Assembly (NCBI GenBank): GCA_026393985.1
Contig: JAPKZB010000088.1
Span: 98,159-162,158, forward strand
Direction of reading: 5' to 3'
DNA from: Acidobacteriota bacterium
Lineage (GTDB): Bacteria > Acidobacteriota > Terriglobia > Bryobacterales > Bryobacteraceae
Length of the DNA stretch: 64,000 nt
Shown here: piece by piece, positions 48,067 to 57,164 of the stretch
Layout of the letters: each line of letters opens with the position of its first letter
How positions within the stretch are numbered: position 1 is the first letter of the stretch
Program-made: the position numbers and the translations under genes
Notes under the pieces: generated by a model
Databases searched by the model: none
What the model saw: only the letters and a program-made list of their open reading frames with translations
What the model was told of the DNA's origin: nothing

Positions 48067-49703
48067 GTGCCCGGCCTGCTCGGCGCCCTTCCCGCCCGCG
48101 CCCGCAAGCTGCCCCTGCTGGTTGGTTACGTCGCCGCCGCGGTCGTCGTTGGCCCACACATGGGCGCACCCACCGTGGGTCAGCTGCGCGAGATTGAGCT
48201 GCTTGCGGAAATCGGGTCGGCCCTGCCGCTGTTCTCGCTGGGCCTCGAGGTCCCGCTGCGCGACCCGCAGCCGGGGCCTTGCAGGTCGTCCTGACGATTC
48301 TGGCGGGCGCGGCCGCGGGATCTGGTCTGTTTGGGATGGGGGCCGGGGAATCGGTTTGGTTCGGCGCCATGGTGGCGCTGTCGAGCACCATGGTGGTCGT
48401 CAAGACGCTGGCCGCGGGCGGGGTTACCTCTACGCTCGCCAGCCGGGTGATGATCGGGATCCTCGTCGTGCAGGACCTGTCGGTGATCCCCATGCTCATC
48501 GTCCTGCCGCAGCTGCAGACGCCGGGCGCCATGCTGCCCAACCTGGCGCAGTCCATCGCGCTGGCAGCCGTTTCGCTCGCGCTGGTCGTGCTCCTCGGCA
48601 CCCGCCTGCTGCCGCGGCTGCTCCGGCGGATTCTCGCCTGGGGCTCGCAGGAGCTGTTCCTGATGGCGGTAGTGGCCACGGGGGTCGGGGTCGGCTACGC
48701 GGCGCACGCGGTCGGGTTTTCGTTCGCGCTCGGTGCCTTTGTCGCCGGCATCATCCTGAGCAAATCCGAGTTCAGCCATCAGGCGCTCAGCGATCTGGCG
48801 CCGCTCCGGGACATCTTCGGCCTGATCTTCTTCGTCACCATCGGCATGCTGTTCGATCCCGCCTATGTCCTGCAACACCCCGGCAGCATTGCCCTCGCCG
48901 TCATTCTGATTCCGTAGGGCAAGGCCATCATCCTGGGGGGCGTCACCCGCCTGTTTGGCTACGTCAACATGGCCCCCTGGATTGTCGGCATGGGCCTGGC
49001 GCAGATCGGAGAGTTTTCGTTTGTGATCCCCCGCAGCGGCATCAGCTCCGGCTCAATCTCGAAGAGCACTTACGATCAGGCCCTGACCTGCACGGTGCTG
49101 ACCATGGCGGTGTCCCCGCTGTTCGCCTCCGCGGCTATTCCGCTCGGCCGTTGGGCGCGCCGGCGCCGCAAGCCGGCCGCGCTCCCGGTTGCCGTCGTGC
49201 CGCCGCAGAGCTTCCTGGAAGACCATGTCATCGTAGCCGGCTACGGCCGCAGCGGGCGCGCGGCGGCGCGGGTGCTGCGCGCGGCCGGTGTTCCGGTCCT
49301 GATCGTGGAATTCAACTACCTGCTCTACCGGGACCTTGTGGCCGACGGGTTCCATGGCCTGTGGGGCGACATCACCACCGGCGAGATTCTGCACGCCGCC
49401 AACGCCGCCCGCGCGCGCGTCCTGCTGCTCACCATCCCGGATCACGGAACCATTTATCTGGCGCTCGAACGGGCGCACCGGCTGCACCCATCGCTGGCTG
49501 TGGTCGTGCGCGCGACGCGTGAGGAGCACCTCGTGGAACTTCGCCGGCACGGCGTGGACACCGCCGTCCTGCCTGAGTTTGAAGGCGGCGTCGAGATGGT
49601 GCGCCAGGCGCTGCTGCGCTATCCGCAGGACGGCGAGGCCATGCGGGCGGCGATCAAACTACTACGGGACGAATACTATGGTCCGGCCGCGCCGTCCGCA
49701 TGA
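48067..49703 (+). pseudogene. CPA2/Kef-type cation:proton antiporter with TrkA-N domain, disrupted by a frameshift/deletion and an in-frame TAG
   Basis: Three ORF pieces: 48067-48294 (LPLLVGYVAAAVVVGPH), 48279-48917 (LQVVLTILAG...), 48918-49703 (GKAIILGG...VIVAGYGRSGRAAARVL); TAG at 48915-48917. Confidence 0.85.
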
Positions 49704-49726
49704 GGAATCCGGTAAACTGAAACAGC

Positions 49727-50713
49727 GTGCCGTCGAGCCCGTTCATTCCTCAGTCACCGTGTCCGGTCTGCGGTCAGAAAGAGGCGATCGTCGCCTCCCG
49801 GCGCGACCGCCGTGGCGAGCCTCTCCTCACGGTCTGCTGTCCCCACTGCGGCCTGTTCCGCAACGATCCCCTGCCTACCTCCGACGAGCTGCGCCGCTTC
49901 CATGCGGCCGAGTACCGGGAAAGCTATAAGGGCGTCCGGACGCCCAAGGCGCGGAATCTCTATCGGTCGGCCCGGCTGGCGCGGCACCGGCTGGAGCAGC
50001 TCGGCCGCCGCCTTCCGGCCCGCGCGCGGATTCTGGACGTTGGTTCCGGGTCGGGGGAATGGCTGGCCGCGCTTGCGGCGGCGGGCCATCAGGTCAGCGG
50101 CGTCGAACCGGATCCGCACTACGGCGAGTACGCCCGCCAGCAGTACGGCGTGTCCGTCGAAACGGCGGGGATTTTGGATCTGGAGCGGCCTGAAGGCTCA
50201 CTCGATGTCATTACGCTGTTTCACGTTCTCGAGCACCTGCCGGACCCGTTGGCCGTGCTCGCGAAGTTTCGCGGTTGGCTGCGGCCCGGCGGGCTGCTGA
50301 TTGTCGAGGTTCCCAATACCAACTGCGTCCACCAGAATCCCGCCGGCCGCTTTCACGCCGCCCACGTCATCGGATTCACGCGCGAAAGCCTGGATCATGC
50401 CCTGCGGGCGGGCGGTTGGGAGCGGATGGAGCTCTCTTTAGGAAGCCAGGAGCGCAACCTGTTGGCGATCGCCTGCAAGCCGGCGGCGCCTCCTTCCCCC
50501 GGCGCGGCACCCCCTCCCCCCGGGGCCGTTCCCCCTCCGCCTCTGCTGACCAGCCCGGCGACCCTCTGGCGCTACTATCTGCGCCCGGCCACCTATCTCC
50601 GCTTTCTCGCCCGCATGGCGCAATTCGCCGCCGAGTGGCTGGCGGTGCGGCGGGGCGTGACGCCCCGCTTGGTCCTGGGCCTCGCTCAGAATTCGAACCG
50701 CAAGACCAGCTGA
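49727..50713 (+). CDS. class I SAM-dependent methyltransferase with N-terminal zinc-ribbon-like Cys motif (GTG start)
   Basis: CPVCGQ...CCPHCG; RILDVGSGSGEWLAALAAAGHQVSGVEPD. Confidence 0.88.
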   Translation: MPSSPFIPQSPCPVCGQKEAIVASRRDRRGEPLLTVCCPHCGLFRNDPLPTSDELRRFHAAEYRESYKGVRTPKARNLYRSARLARHRLEQLGRRLPARARILDVGSGSGEWLAALAAAGHQVSGVEPDPHYGEYARQQYGVSVETAGILDLERPEGSLDVITLFHVLEHLPDPLAVLAKFRGWLRPGGLLIVEVPNTNCVHQNPAGRFHAAHVIGFTRESLDHALRAGGWERMELSLGSQERNLLAIACKPAAPPSPGAAPPPPGAVPPPPLLTSPATLWRYYLRPATYLRFLARMAQFAAEWLAVRRGVTPRLVLGLAQNSNRKTS

Positions 50714-53643
50714 ATCTGCCTCGCGGTTCCACTCCCGATTGTCCTTCCCAGCGTGTTGAAGATCTGCCCGAAGTTCGGCGTGCCGGCCACAGTATTCGGC
50801 TGCGCGAAGTTCGGCCGGTTGAATAGGTTGAACACCTCCGTCCGGAACTGCAGTTTCCTACTCTCGGCGATCCGGAAATCCTTGAGCAGGGATAGATCGG
50901 TCTGGAAGAAGCCGGGACCGTGGATCGGATGCCGCCCCGAGTTGCCAAAACGGCCCTGCGGCGCCAACTGAAACGCCGCCGGATTCAGCCACAGGCTCGC
51001 GGTCGGATTCGGCAGATAGGGCGACACGCCGAGAACCCGGTCGGGCCGCTGGTTGGTCGCGTTATCACTGCCCACCGTATTTCTTGGCTGCGTGACATTG
51101 AGAGCGATGCCGGAGCGCAGCATCGCCAGGCCGCCCAGCTTCCAGCCGCCCAGCCAGCGGTTGTTCCGGGCCCAGGGCAGGTCCCAGAGCGCGTTGAGCG
51201 TGGCGATGTGCCGCACATCGGTCGAGGACAAACCCTGTTCGCAGGCAAAACAGCGGAAGTCCTGCGGTTCGGTGGCGCCGACCACGGCATCGGTCACATT
51301 CCCCAACGCTTTGGCGTAGGTATAGGCGAATCCCAGCAGCCATCCCTGCGCCATCTGGCGCCGCAGGTGAAGCTGCAGGCCGTGGTAGTCCGTTTGGCCG
51401 TTGGCAAAATCGACGTTCACCCGGGAAAAGGCGGGAAACGCCCGCCGTCCGGTCTCCGGATTCAGCCAGTTCAGATTGACGCTGCGCCGCAGGTTCAGGC
51501 CCCGGTTGCCCACGTACGCCGTCTCGAGCGACAGCGATCCGGGCAAAGCCGTCAGCAGAGTAAAGTTCCACTGCTGGGCATAAAGATCCGGCTTGTCCCA
51601 GTTGAGACCGTTGGCCACCGGCAGCGCCGCCGTGCCGCGGGCGAGGAAGGGATCGAGCGGCCAGGCCAGGTCCGGGATCGACTGCCGCACCAGCTGGGAG
51701 TTGCCGGTGAGGGTGTTCTGGGCGATGTTGTTGCCAAAGCCCGGGGCAAACTGCTGGAAGAAGAGGCCATAGCCGGTCCGGATCGCCAGCCGCGGCCGCA
51801 GCTGCCAGGCGACGCCCAGGCGGGGCGCGAAGTTGTTCCGGTCCGCGCGGTACCAGGGCCCGCCGGGCGCCGAGAGCCGGCCAGCGCGCGTGTCAAAGCT
51901 CTGCAGACGGTCCTGGTTGTCGTGGTTCGGGGTGGTTACGTCGTAGCGAACGCCATAGTCGATCGTGAGGCCGGGACGCACTTGCCAATTATCCTGCACA
52001 AACAGGCCGACGTGGGTCTGGCGAATCCCGTTGCCGAAGGTCCCCGCCGTGAGATTGGCGATTCCCAGGCGGTTGTTGATGAAATCCTGCAGAGAAAGGT
52101 AGGACAGGGAGATCACCGACGTGGTCCAGGAGTTGACCTGCGTCCGCCACAGCGTGGCGCCCGCCTTGATCGTATGGCTCCCGCGGACGTGCGAAAACGT
52201 GCCGCCGTACTGGAATACGTTGGCGTTGGAAAGATTCAGCCGGCGCGAACCGGGCACCACGGTCAGCCCGGCGACATTCACCTGCGGATACGGCGTCTCG
52301 CTGGACCCGTTGGTCATCGTCCGCTGCAAACCGGCCGTTAGTTCCAGCAGCGAAGCGGGCGAGACGATCCGCTGCCAGTTCAAAGCCACGTTCCGCGAGT
52401 GGGAGGGCACCAGTTGAAAGTCCGTCAAGCCGAGCGCGGAGGGAAGAATGGAGAACAGCGGGCCGTCCACCGTCGAGTTGTTCAGATTCACCCGGGCAAA
52501 CAGACGGTCGCGCGACGAGGCGTTGTGGTCCAGACGGATGCTGCCCGTATCTTCGTTGATCTTCACGCTCTCCGAGCGCGTGTAGTTATCCACCAGCGGA
52601 TTGGCCGTCGGCGAGGTGCCGACGGGGAAGTTCTCCAGCAGAAAGCGGAGATTCGGAGCGGTCGCCAGCGCCTGCTGCCGCATCAGCGCACTGGGGACGG
52701 TGCCGGTGCCCCGGGCGCCCAGGCGCTGCCGGGAGCCCTCGTAGTTGGTGAAAAAGAATGTCCGGTCCCGCCAGATCCGGCCCCCCAGATTGCCGCCAAA
52801 GTTGTTGTACCGGAACGGGTCCTTGAGCTGATTGACGGTATTGAAGTAGTTGCGGGCATCAAGCGCCGAGTTGCGGAAGTACTCAAACAGGGCGCCGTGG
52901 TAGGCGTTGGTCCCGGCGCGGCTGGCCACGGTGATCACGGTGCCCGCCGCCCGGCCATACTCGGCGCGATAGTTCGAGGTCTGGATGCGGAATTCGCTGA
53001 GGGAGTCGAGCGAGCCGGTCAACAGGCGGCCGCCTCGCTCAAAGCCGTTCGTCACCACCGGTTGATCGCCGCGCGAGGCGTCGATGCCGTCGATCGTGAA
53101 GTTGTTGTGGCTGGGATGCATTCCGTTGAAGGCCAGATCCGATAGCGACGCCGTGCGTCCAACCGCCCCCGGGGTCAACAGGGCAAAACGGGCGAAGTCG
53201 CGGCCATTGATGGGAAGCTCCACCAGCGGTCGGTTGGCCACCAGCGCCCCGGCCGCCTGTTGGGGATCGATGGTTGCCATCGTGGCCTGCACTTCCACCC
53301 GCTCGGTGACGCCCGCCACCTCCAGCTGCAGGTCGACCGCCAGCACGGCGCCGACCGTCAGGGTCAAACCAGTCACCGTGCGGGCCGCAAAGCCCGGCGC
53401 CTCGGCCGTCACCTGATAGCGGCCAATCGGCAGATCCGGGGCGGAGTAGCGTCCCAGACCATCGGCCCTAACCTCCCGCCGGAAGCCGCGCTCACTATCC
53501 TGCACGGTCACCCGCGCCCCGGGAATAGCCGCCTGCTTGGCATCTTGTACCTGGCCCGCCACCCGTCCGTTGCTTTGTCCAAAGGCGGCTGCCGCCGCGA
53601 GGAAGAAAAGAAGATTCCGCATGGCCGCTCCTATTGAATGCAC
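50686..53643 (-). CDS. TonB-dependent receptor with N-terminal carboxypeptidase-regulatory-like domain (Oar-like)
   Basis: GQVQDAKQAAIPGARVTVQDSERGFRREVRADGLGRYSAPDLPIGRYQVTAEAPGF; plug GRDFARFALLTPG; C-terminal beta-barrel ending QLVLRFEF. Confidence 0.93.
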   Translation of the reverse strand: MHSIGAAMRNLLFFLAAAAAFGQSNGRVAGQVQDAKQAAIPGARVTVQDSERGFRREVRADGLGRYSAPDLPIGRYQVTAEAPGFAARTVTGLTLTVGAVLAVDLQLEVAGVTERVEVQATMATIDPQQAAGALVANRPLVELPINGRDFARFALLTPGAVGRTASLSDLAFNGMHPSHNNFTIDGIDASRGDQPVVTNGFERGGRLLTGSLDSLSEFRIQTSNYRAEYGRAAGTVITVASRAGTNAYHGALFEYFRNSALDARNYFNTVNQLKDPFRYNNFGGNLGGRIWRDRTFFFTNYEGSRQRLGARGTGTVPSALMRQQALATAPNLRFLLENFPVGTSPTANPLVDNYTRSESVKINEDTGSIRLDHNASSRDRLFARVNLNNSTVDGPLFSILPSALGLTDFQLVPSHSRNVALNWQRIVSPASLLELTAGLQRTMTNGSSETPYPQVNVAGLTVVPGSRRLNLSNANVFQYGGTFSHVRGSHTIKAGATLWRTQVNSWTTSVISLSYLSLQDFINNRLGIANLTAGTFGNGIRQTHVGLFVQDNWQVRPGLTIDYGVRYDVTTPNHDNQDRLQSFDTRAGRLSAPGGPWYRADRNNFAPRLGVAWQLRPRLAIRTGYGLFFQQFAPGFGNNIAQNTLTGNSQLVRQSIPDLAWPLDPFLARGTAALPVANGLNWDKPDLYAQQWNFTLLTALPGSLSLETAYVGNRGLNLRRSVNLNWLNPETGRRAFPAFSRVNVDFANGQTDYHGLQLHLRRQMAQGWLLGFAYTYAKALGNVTDAVVGATEPQDFRCFACEQGLSSTDVRHIATLNALWDLPWARNNRWLGGWKLGGLAMLRSGIALNVTQPRNTVGSDNATNQRPDRVLGVSPYLPNPTASLWLNPAAFQLAPQGRFGNSGRHPIHGPGFFQTDLSLLKDFRIAESRKLQFRTEVFNLFNRPNFAQPNTVAGTPNFGQIFNTLGRTIGSGTARQIQLVLRFEF

Positions 53644-55688
53644 CGGAAACCGGCATAATCAGTCTGCAGGTTCTCGCTCACCTTGAGCCGCGCCGAAGCG
53701 CGGACCTGCGAGCCGAAAAAGGTCCAGGATCCCCCGCGCAGCACCCGCTTCTCCCCATCGGCCGGACCGGTGGGATCGGTGGCCGCGCCCGGCGCGAAGC
53801 TGTCGTGCCAGTCGGCCGTCCACTCCCAGACGTTCCCCAGCAGGTCGTACAACCCGAAGGCGTTCGGCGCCTTCGTGGCCGCGGCGTGGGGCTGATTCCC
53901 GTTCTTGCCCAGAATTACGTTGAACTGGCCGCGTTGCTCCTGCGCAATCCGTTCGGTGTCAATCCGTTCGCGTCCGGCATTATCGCCGTACCAGGCCACC
54001 GCCTCCAACTCGCCGTAGCGGGGTTGCGTCGTACCCGCTCTGGCCGCGTACTCCCACTGCGCCTCGGTCGGCAGCCGTCCGCCGGACCAGCGGCAGTAGG
54101 CCTGCGCGTCGGCCCGCGAGACGCGGGTCATGGGCAGCGCCGCGTTCGCCCACCCGGCGTTGAACGCGGGGGCCTCCGCCGGCATCGCCCGCTCGGTTGC
54201 GGCCACGAACCTCCGGTAGGCTCCCACGGTCACCTCGGTCGTATTCATCCAGAAGCCGCGGGAGAGCGTCACCGTGTGTGCCGGACGCTCATCGGGCGTA
54301 CACTGCGAATCCCCTTCCGAGCAGCCCATGCGAAAACTCCCGGCCGGAATCCACGCCAGCCGCAGGCCATCCTTGGCGTTCTCGCGAACCTGCCCAGGCT
54401 GGCCCGCCGGGGCCGGCGGCAGCGGAGGCTCCTCGGCGGCCGGCGCCGGCGCCGACCGCGAAACTGCCGGCGGGGCCGGATCCTTCTGGCCCAGGTTCGC
54501 TACCTTCGTCAATGTCGTGCCCGTCCGCACCAGCAGCGCGCCATCCATCGGAGTCACCGCATAGACGGTCGAATCCACCGCCAGGGCCGATTCTCCCAGC
54601 TTCTCCATCGTGTCCGCGTCCCGAAAGACATGGGTCACTCCCTCGCCGGTAAAGAAGTAGACGCGGTCTCCCGCCGCAATCGCCGATGCCCAGGTCGTCG
54701 TGCCGAGACGCGTGGACCACAAGTCCTTGCCCGTCGCCAACTCCACGGCAAACAAGGCACCCACGGAGTTAACGAAATAAGCTCTCTTGGCCGTCAGCAG
54801 CGGGGAAGAGAAGGCGTTGGTGGCCGCCTTGGCCGTCCACAACGGCCTCTTCGGATCACTGAGCCGCAGCGCCCAGGTGCCTCCCTTGTTCTGCGACGGC
54901 ACCACCGCGACTTCACCCTGCACCGTGACCGACGGCACCGCGCTATCCCGCGAAAAGGTTCGCAAATCCTCCCACACCAGCGCGCCATTGGCCGGATCAT
55001 ACGCCGCCACCCCGCCGGACCGCTGAACCAACAGCAGAGGCTGCCCGGGCCGGTCCACCAGCACCGGCGTGTTCCAGCCGCCCTCTTTCGGAAACTCCAC
55101 CCGCCACAACTTCTCGCCCGTCGCCTTGCTCATGGCAACCAGATAAGACGGGCCGAAATGGTTGACATGGAGAAACAACCGGTCGCCGCCCTGCCGCAGA
55201 GAGCTGCCAAAATCATGGCCGTTCTCAATCTTGCCGTAGAGCTGATTCAGGTTCTGGCGCCAACGCAGCTCCCCGTCGTGGGTCAGGGCCATCACATCGC
55301 CCGAATCGAAGGCGACATAAACCCCGCGGGCGTCCACCGCCGGCGAAGACGCCGCACGCGCCACCCGGTCCCCCGTCTCCTGCGGACGCGAGGACGCATG
55401 GCTCTGCCGCCAGATAACCTTCCCGCTCCCGGCGTCGAGCGCCAGCACGTGCAACGTCTCTTTCTTGGGTCCTTCAATGGCCGTCAGAAAAATACGGCCG
55501 TTCCACTCAACCGGAGTCGACTGGCCAAAGCCGGGTAAGCTCACCTTCCACGACACGTTGTGGCGGTCCGACCAGCTGAGCGGAAGATTGCGGGCCGCGG
55601 TGATCGAATCACCCCGGCCCCGGAATCCCGTCCACTCTCCGCCGAGAGTCCCCGCGGCGGCAAGAAACACGAAACTGCGCAAAAGCAT
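53631..55688 (-). CDS. PQQ-like beta-propeller protein fused to SUMF1/FGE-sulfatase domain
   Basis: GWTGFRGRGDS...LHVLALDAGSGKVIWRQ repeats; C-terminal AWIPAGSFRMGCSEGD...TEAQWEYAARAG...LLGNVWEWTADWH...VLRGGSW. Confidence 0.9.
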   Translation of the reverse strand: MLLRSFVFLAAAGTLGGEWTGFRGRGDSITAARNLPLSWSDRHNVSWKVSLPGFGQSTPVEWNGRIFLTAIEGPKKETLHVLALDAGSGKVIWRQSHASSRPQETGDRVARAASSPAVDARGVYVAFDSGDVMALTHDGELRWRQNLNQLYGKIENGHDFGSSLRQGGDRLFLHVNHFGPSYLVAMSKATGEKLWRVEFPKEGGWNTPVLVDRPGQPLLLVQRSGGVAAYDPANGALVWEDLRTFSRDSAVPSVTVQGEVAVVPSQNKGGTWALRLSDPKRPLWTAKAATNAFSSPLLTAKRAYFVNSVGALFAVELATGKDLWSTRLGTTTWASAIAAGDRVYFFTGEGVTHVFRDADTMEKLGESALAVDSTVYAVTPMDGALLVRTGTTLTKVANLGQKDPAPPAVSRSAPAPAAEEPPLPPAPAGQPGQVRENAKDGLRLAWIPAGSFRMGCSEGDSQCTPDERPAHTVTLSRGFWMNTTEVTVGAYRRFVAATERAMPAEAPAFNAGWANAALPMTRVSRADAQAYCRWSGGRLPTEAQWEYAARAGTTQPRYGELEAVAWYGDNAGRERIDTERIAQEQRGQFNVILGKNGNQPHAAATKAPNAFGLYDLLGNVWEWTADWHDSFAPGAATDPTGPADGEKRVLRGGSWTFFGSQVRASARLKVSENLQTDYAGFRCIQ

Positions 55689-55691
55689 GCC

Positions 55692-55722
55692 TACATGATA
55701 AATGATTATTTATTATCATGTA
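55692..55722. promoter_or_regulatory. Fur-box-like AT-rich palindrome overlapping the promoter of the PQQ-SUMF1/TonB operon
   Basis: TACATGATAA-11 nt-TTATCATGTA perfect 10-bp inverted repeat; contains GATAAATGATTATTTATTATC. Confidence 0.65.
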
Positions 55723-55724
55723 AA
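55695..55724 (-). promoter_or_regulatory. candidate promoter TTTACA-N18-TATCAT, 6 nt before the start codon
   Basis: Minus-strand TTTACA (55724-55719) and TATCAT (55700-55695), ATG at 55688. Confidence 0.5.
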
Positions 55725-55743
55725 GCCCTTTTTCCCACTACGC

Positions 55744-57051
55744 TTAGTCGTAATATTCAAGACCAAGGTGCGTGATCAACTCCTCTCCCTTCAGCCATCG
55801 CAACGTATTCTTCAACTTCATCAGCTGGATGAAAACGTCATGCTCCGGGTAGAGCCCGGGAGCCGTCATCGGCGCCTTGAAGTAGAAGCTCAACCACTCT
55901 TGAATCCCTTTCATCCCCGACCGTTGCGCCAGGTCGAGGAATAACACGAGATCAAGCACCAGCGGCGCCGCCAGAATCGAGTCCCGGCACAGAAAGTCGA
56001 TCTTGATCTGCATCGGATAGCCCAGCCAGCCGAAGATATCGATGTTGTCCCAACCCTCTTTCTCATCACCGCGCGGAGGATAGTAATTGATCTTGACCGC
56101 ATGGTAAAGATCCTTGTACAACTCCGGGTACAGACCCGGCTGCAGGATCTGATCGAGCACGCTCAACTTGGTCTCCTCCTTGGTCTTGAACGAACCCGGA
56201 TCGTCCAGCACCTCTCCGTCCCGATTGCCGAGGATATTCGTCGAAAACCAGCCCGAACAACCCAGCATGCGGGCCTTCAAACCCGGCGCCAGCAGCGTCT
56301 TCATGTAGGTCTGGCCCGTCTTGAAATCCTTGCCGCACACCGGAACGTTGTTCTCGCGCGCCAGGTGGAGCAGGGCAGGGATGTCGTGCGTCAGATTGGG
56401 CGCGCCGTTGGCGAATGGCACACCGCTCTTGAGCGCGGCATAGGCGTAGACCTGGCTGGGCGCAATCGCCGCGTCGTTCTTTTTGAGGCCCTTCTCAAAG
56501 GCTTCGATCGTCTGGTGCACCGCCGCCGGGCGATGGAACACCTCCGTCGAACCGCACCAGATCATCACCAGCCGGTCGCAGCCGTTGGCTTTCTTGAAAG
56601 CCGCCATGTCCTCAATCAGCGCCTCGGCCTTGTCCCGCAGCGAGCCCTCCGTCTTCACGTTCGGCCCGTCAATCCGCTTGACGTAGTTCTTGTCAAACAC
56701 CGCCTTCATGGGCTTCACTTTGTTGAGGGCGGGCTTCAACTTGGTCAGCAGCTCCGGCTTCAACACCCCGGCGTGCACGGCCGCGTCGTAGGCCGAGTCC
56801 TCGAAGATGTCCCAGCCGCCGAAAACCAGCTGGTTCAACCCAGCCAGCGGCACAAAGTCCTGTATCTTGGGCGTCCGGTTGTCGGTGCGCTTGCCGAGCC
56901 GGATGGTGCCCAACTGGGTAAGCGAACCAACCGGCGCGCCCAGATTCTTCTTGACGGCCTCGACGCCGGCCATGAAGGTGGTGGCCACCGCTCCCATGCC
57001 AGGTGTCAGGATGCCGAGTTTGCCCTTTGCAGGGGCGATTTTAGGATTCAT
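55744..57051 (-). CDS. ino1: inositol-3-phosphate synthase
   Basis: KLGILTPGMGAVATTFMAGVEAVKK...GLNQLVFGGWDIFEDSAYDAA...MLGCSGWFSTNILGNRDGEVLDDPGSFKTKEETKLSVLD. Confidence 0.93.
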   Translation of the reverse strand: MNPKIAPAKGKLGILTPGMGAVATTFMAGVEAVKKNLGAPVGSLTQLGTIRLGKRTDNRTPKIQDFVPLAGLNQLVFGGWDIFEDSAYDAAVHAGVLKPELLTKLKPALNKVKPMKAVFDKNYVKRIDGPNVKTEGSLRDKAEALIEDMAAFKKANGCDRLVMIWCGSTEVFHRPAAVHQTIEAFEKGLKKNDAAIAPSQVYAYAALKSGVPFANGAPNLTHDIPALLHLARENNVPVCGKDFKTGQTYMKTLLAPGLKARMLGCSGWFSTNILGNRDGEVLDDPGSFKTKEETKLSVLDQILQPGLYPELYKDLYHAVKINYYPPRGDEKEGWDNIDIFGWLGYPMQIKIDFLCRDSILAAPLVLDLVLFLDLAQRSGMKGIQEWLSFYFKAPMTAPGLYPEHDVFIQLMKLKNTLRWLKGEELITHLGLEYYD

Positions 57052-57164
57052 AACGATCCCTCAGCGTAGTGGGCCGCGGCAACGCCGGACAAGACAACTC
57101 GCCTCAAATCGAACCCTCTTGCCATCCTCGTGTATGTAATATCATCTTTTTAAAGTTATTCTGC

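Noticed and set aside
48900-48930. In-frame stop in the Kef-like gene as a possible selenocysteine codon, given selB next door
   Set aside because: The stop is TAG, not TGA, and an additional frameshift/deletion is present upstream
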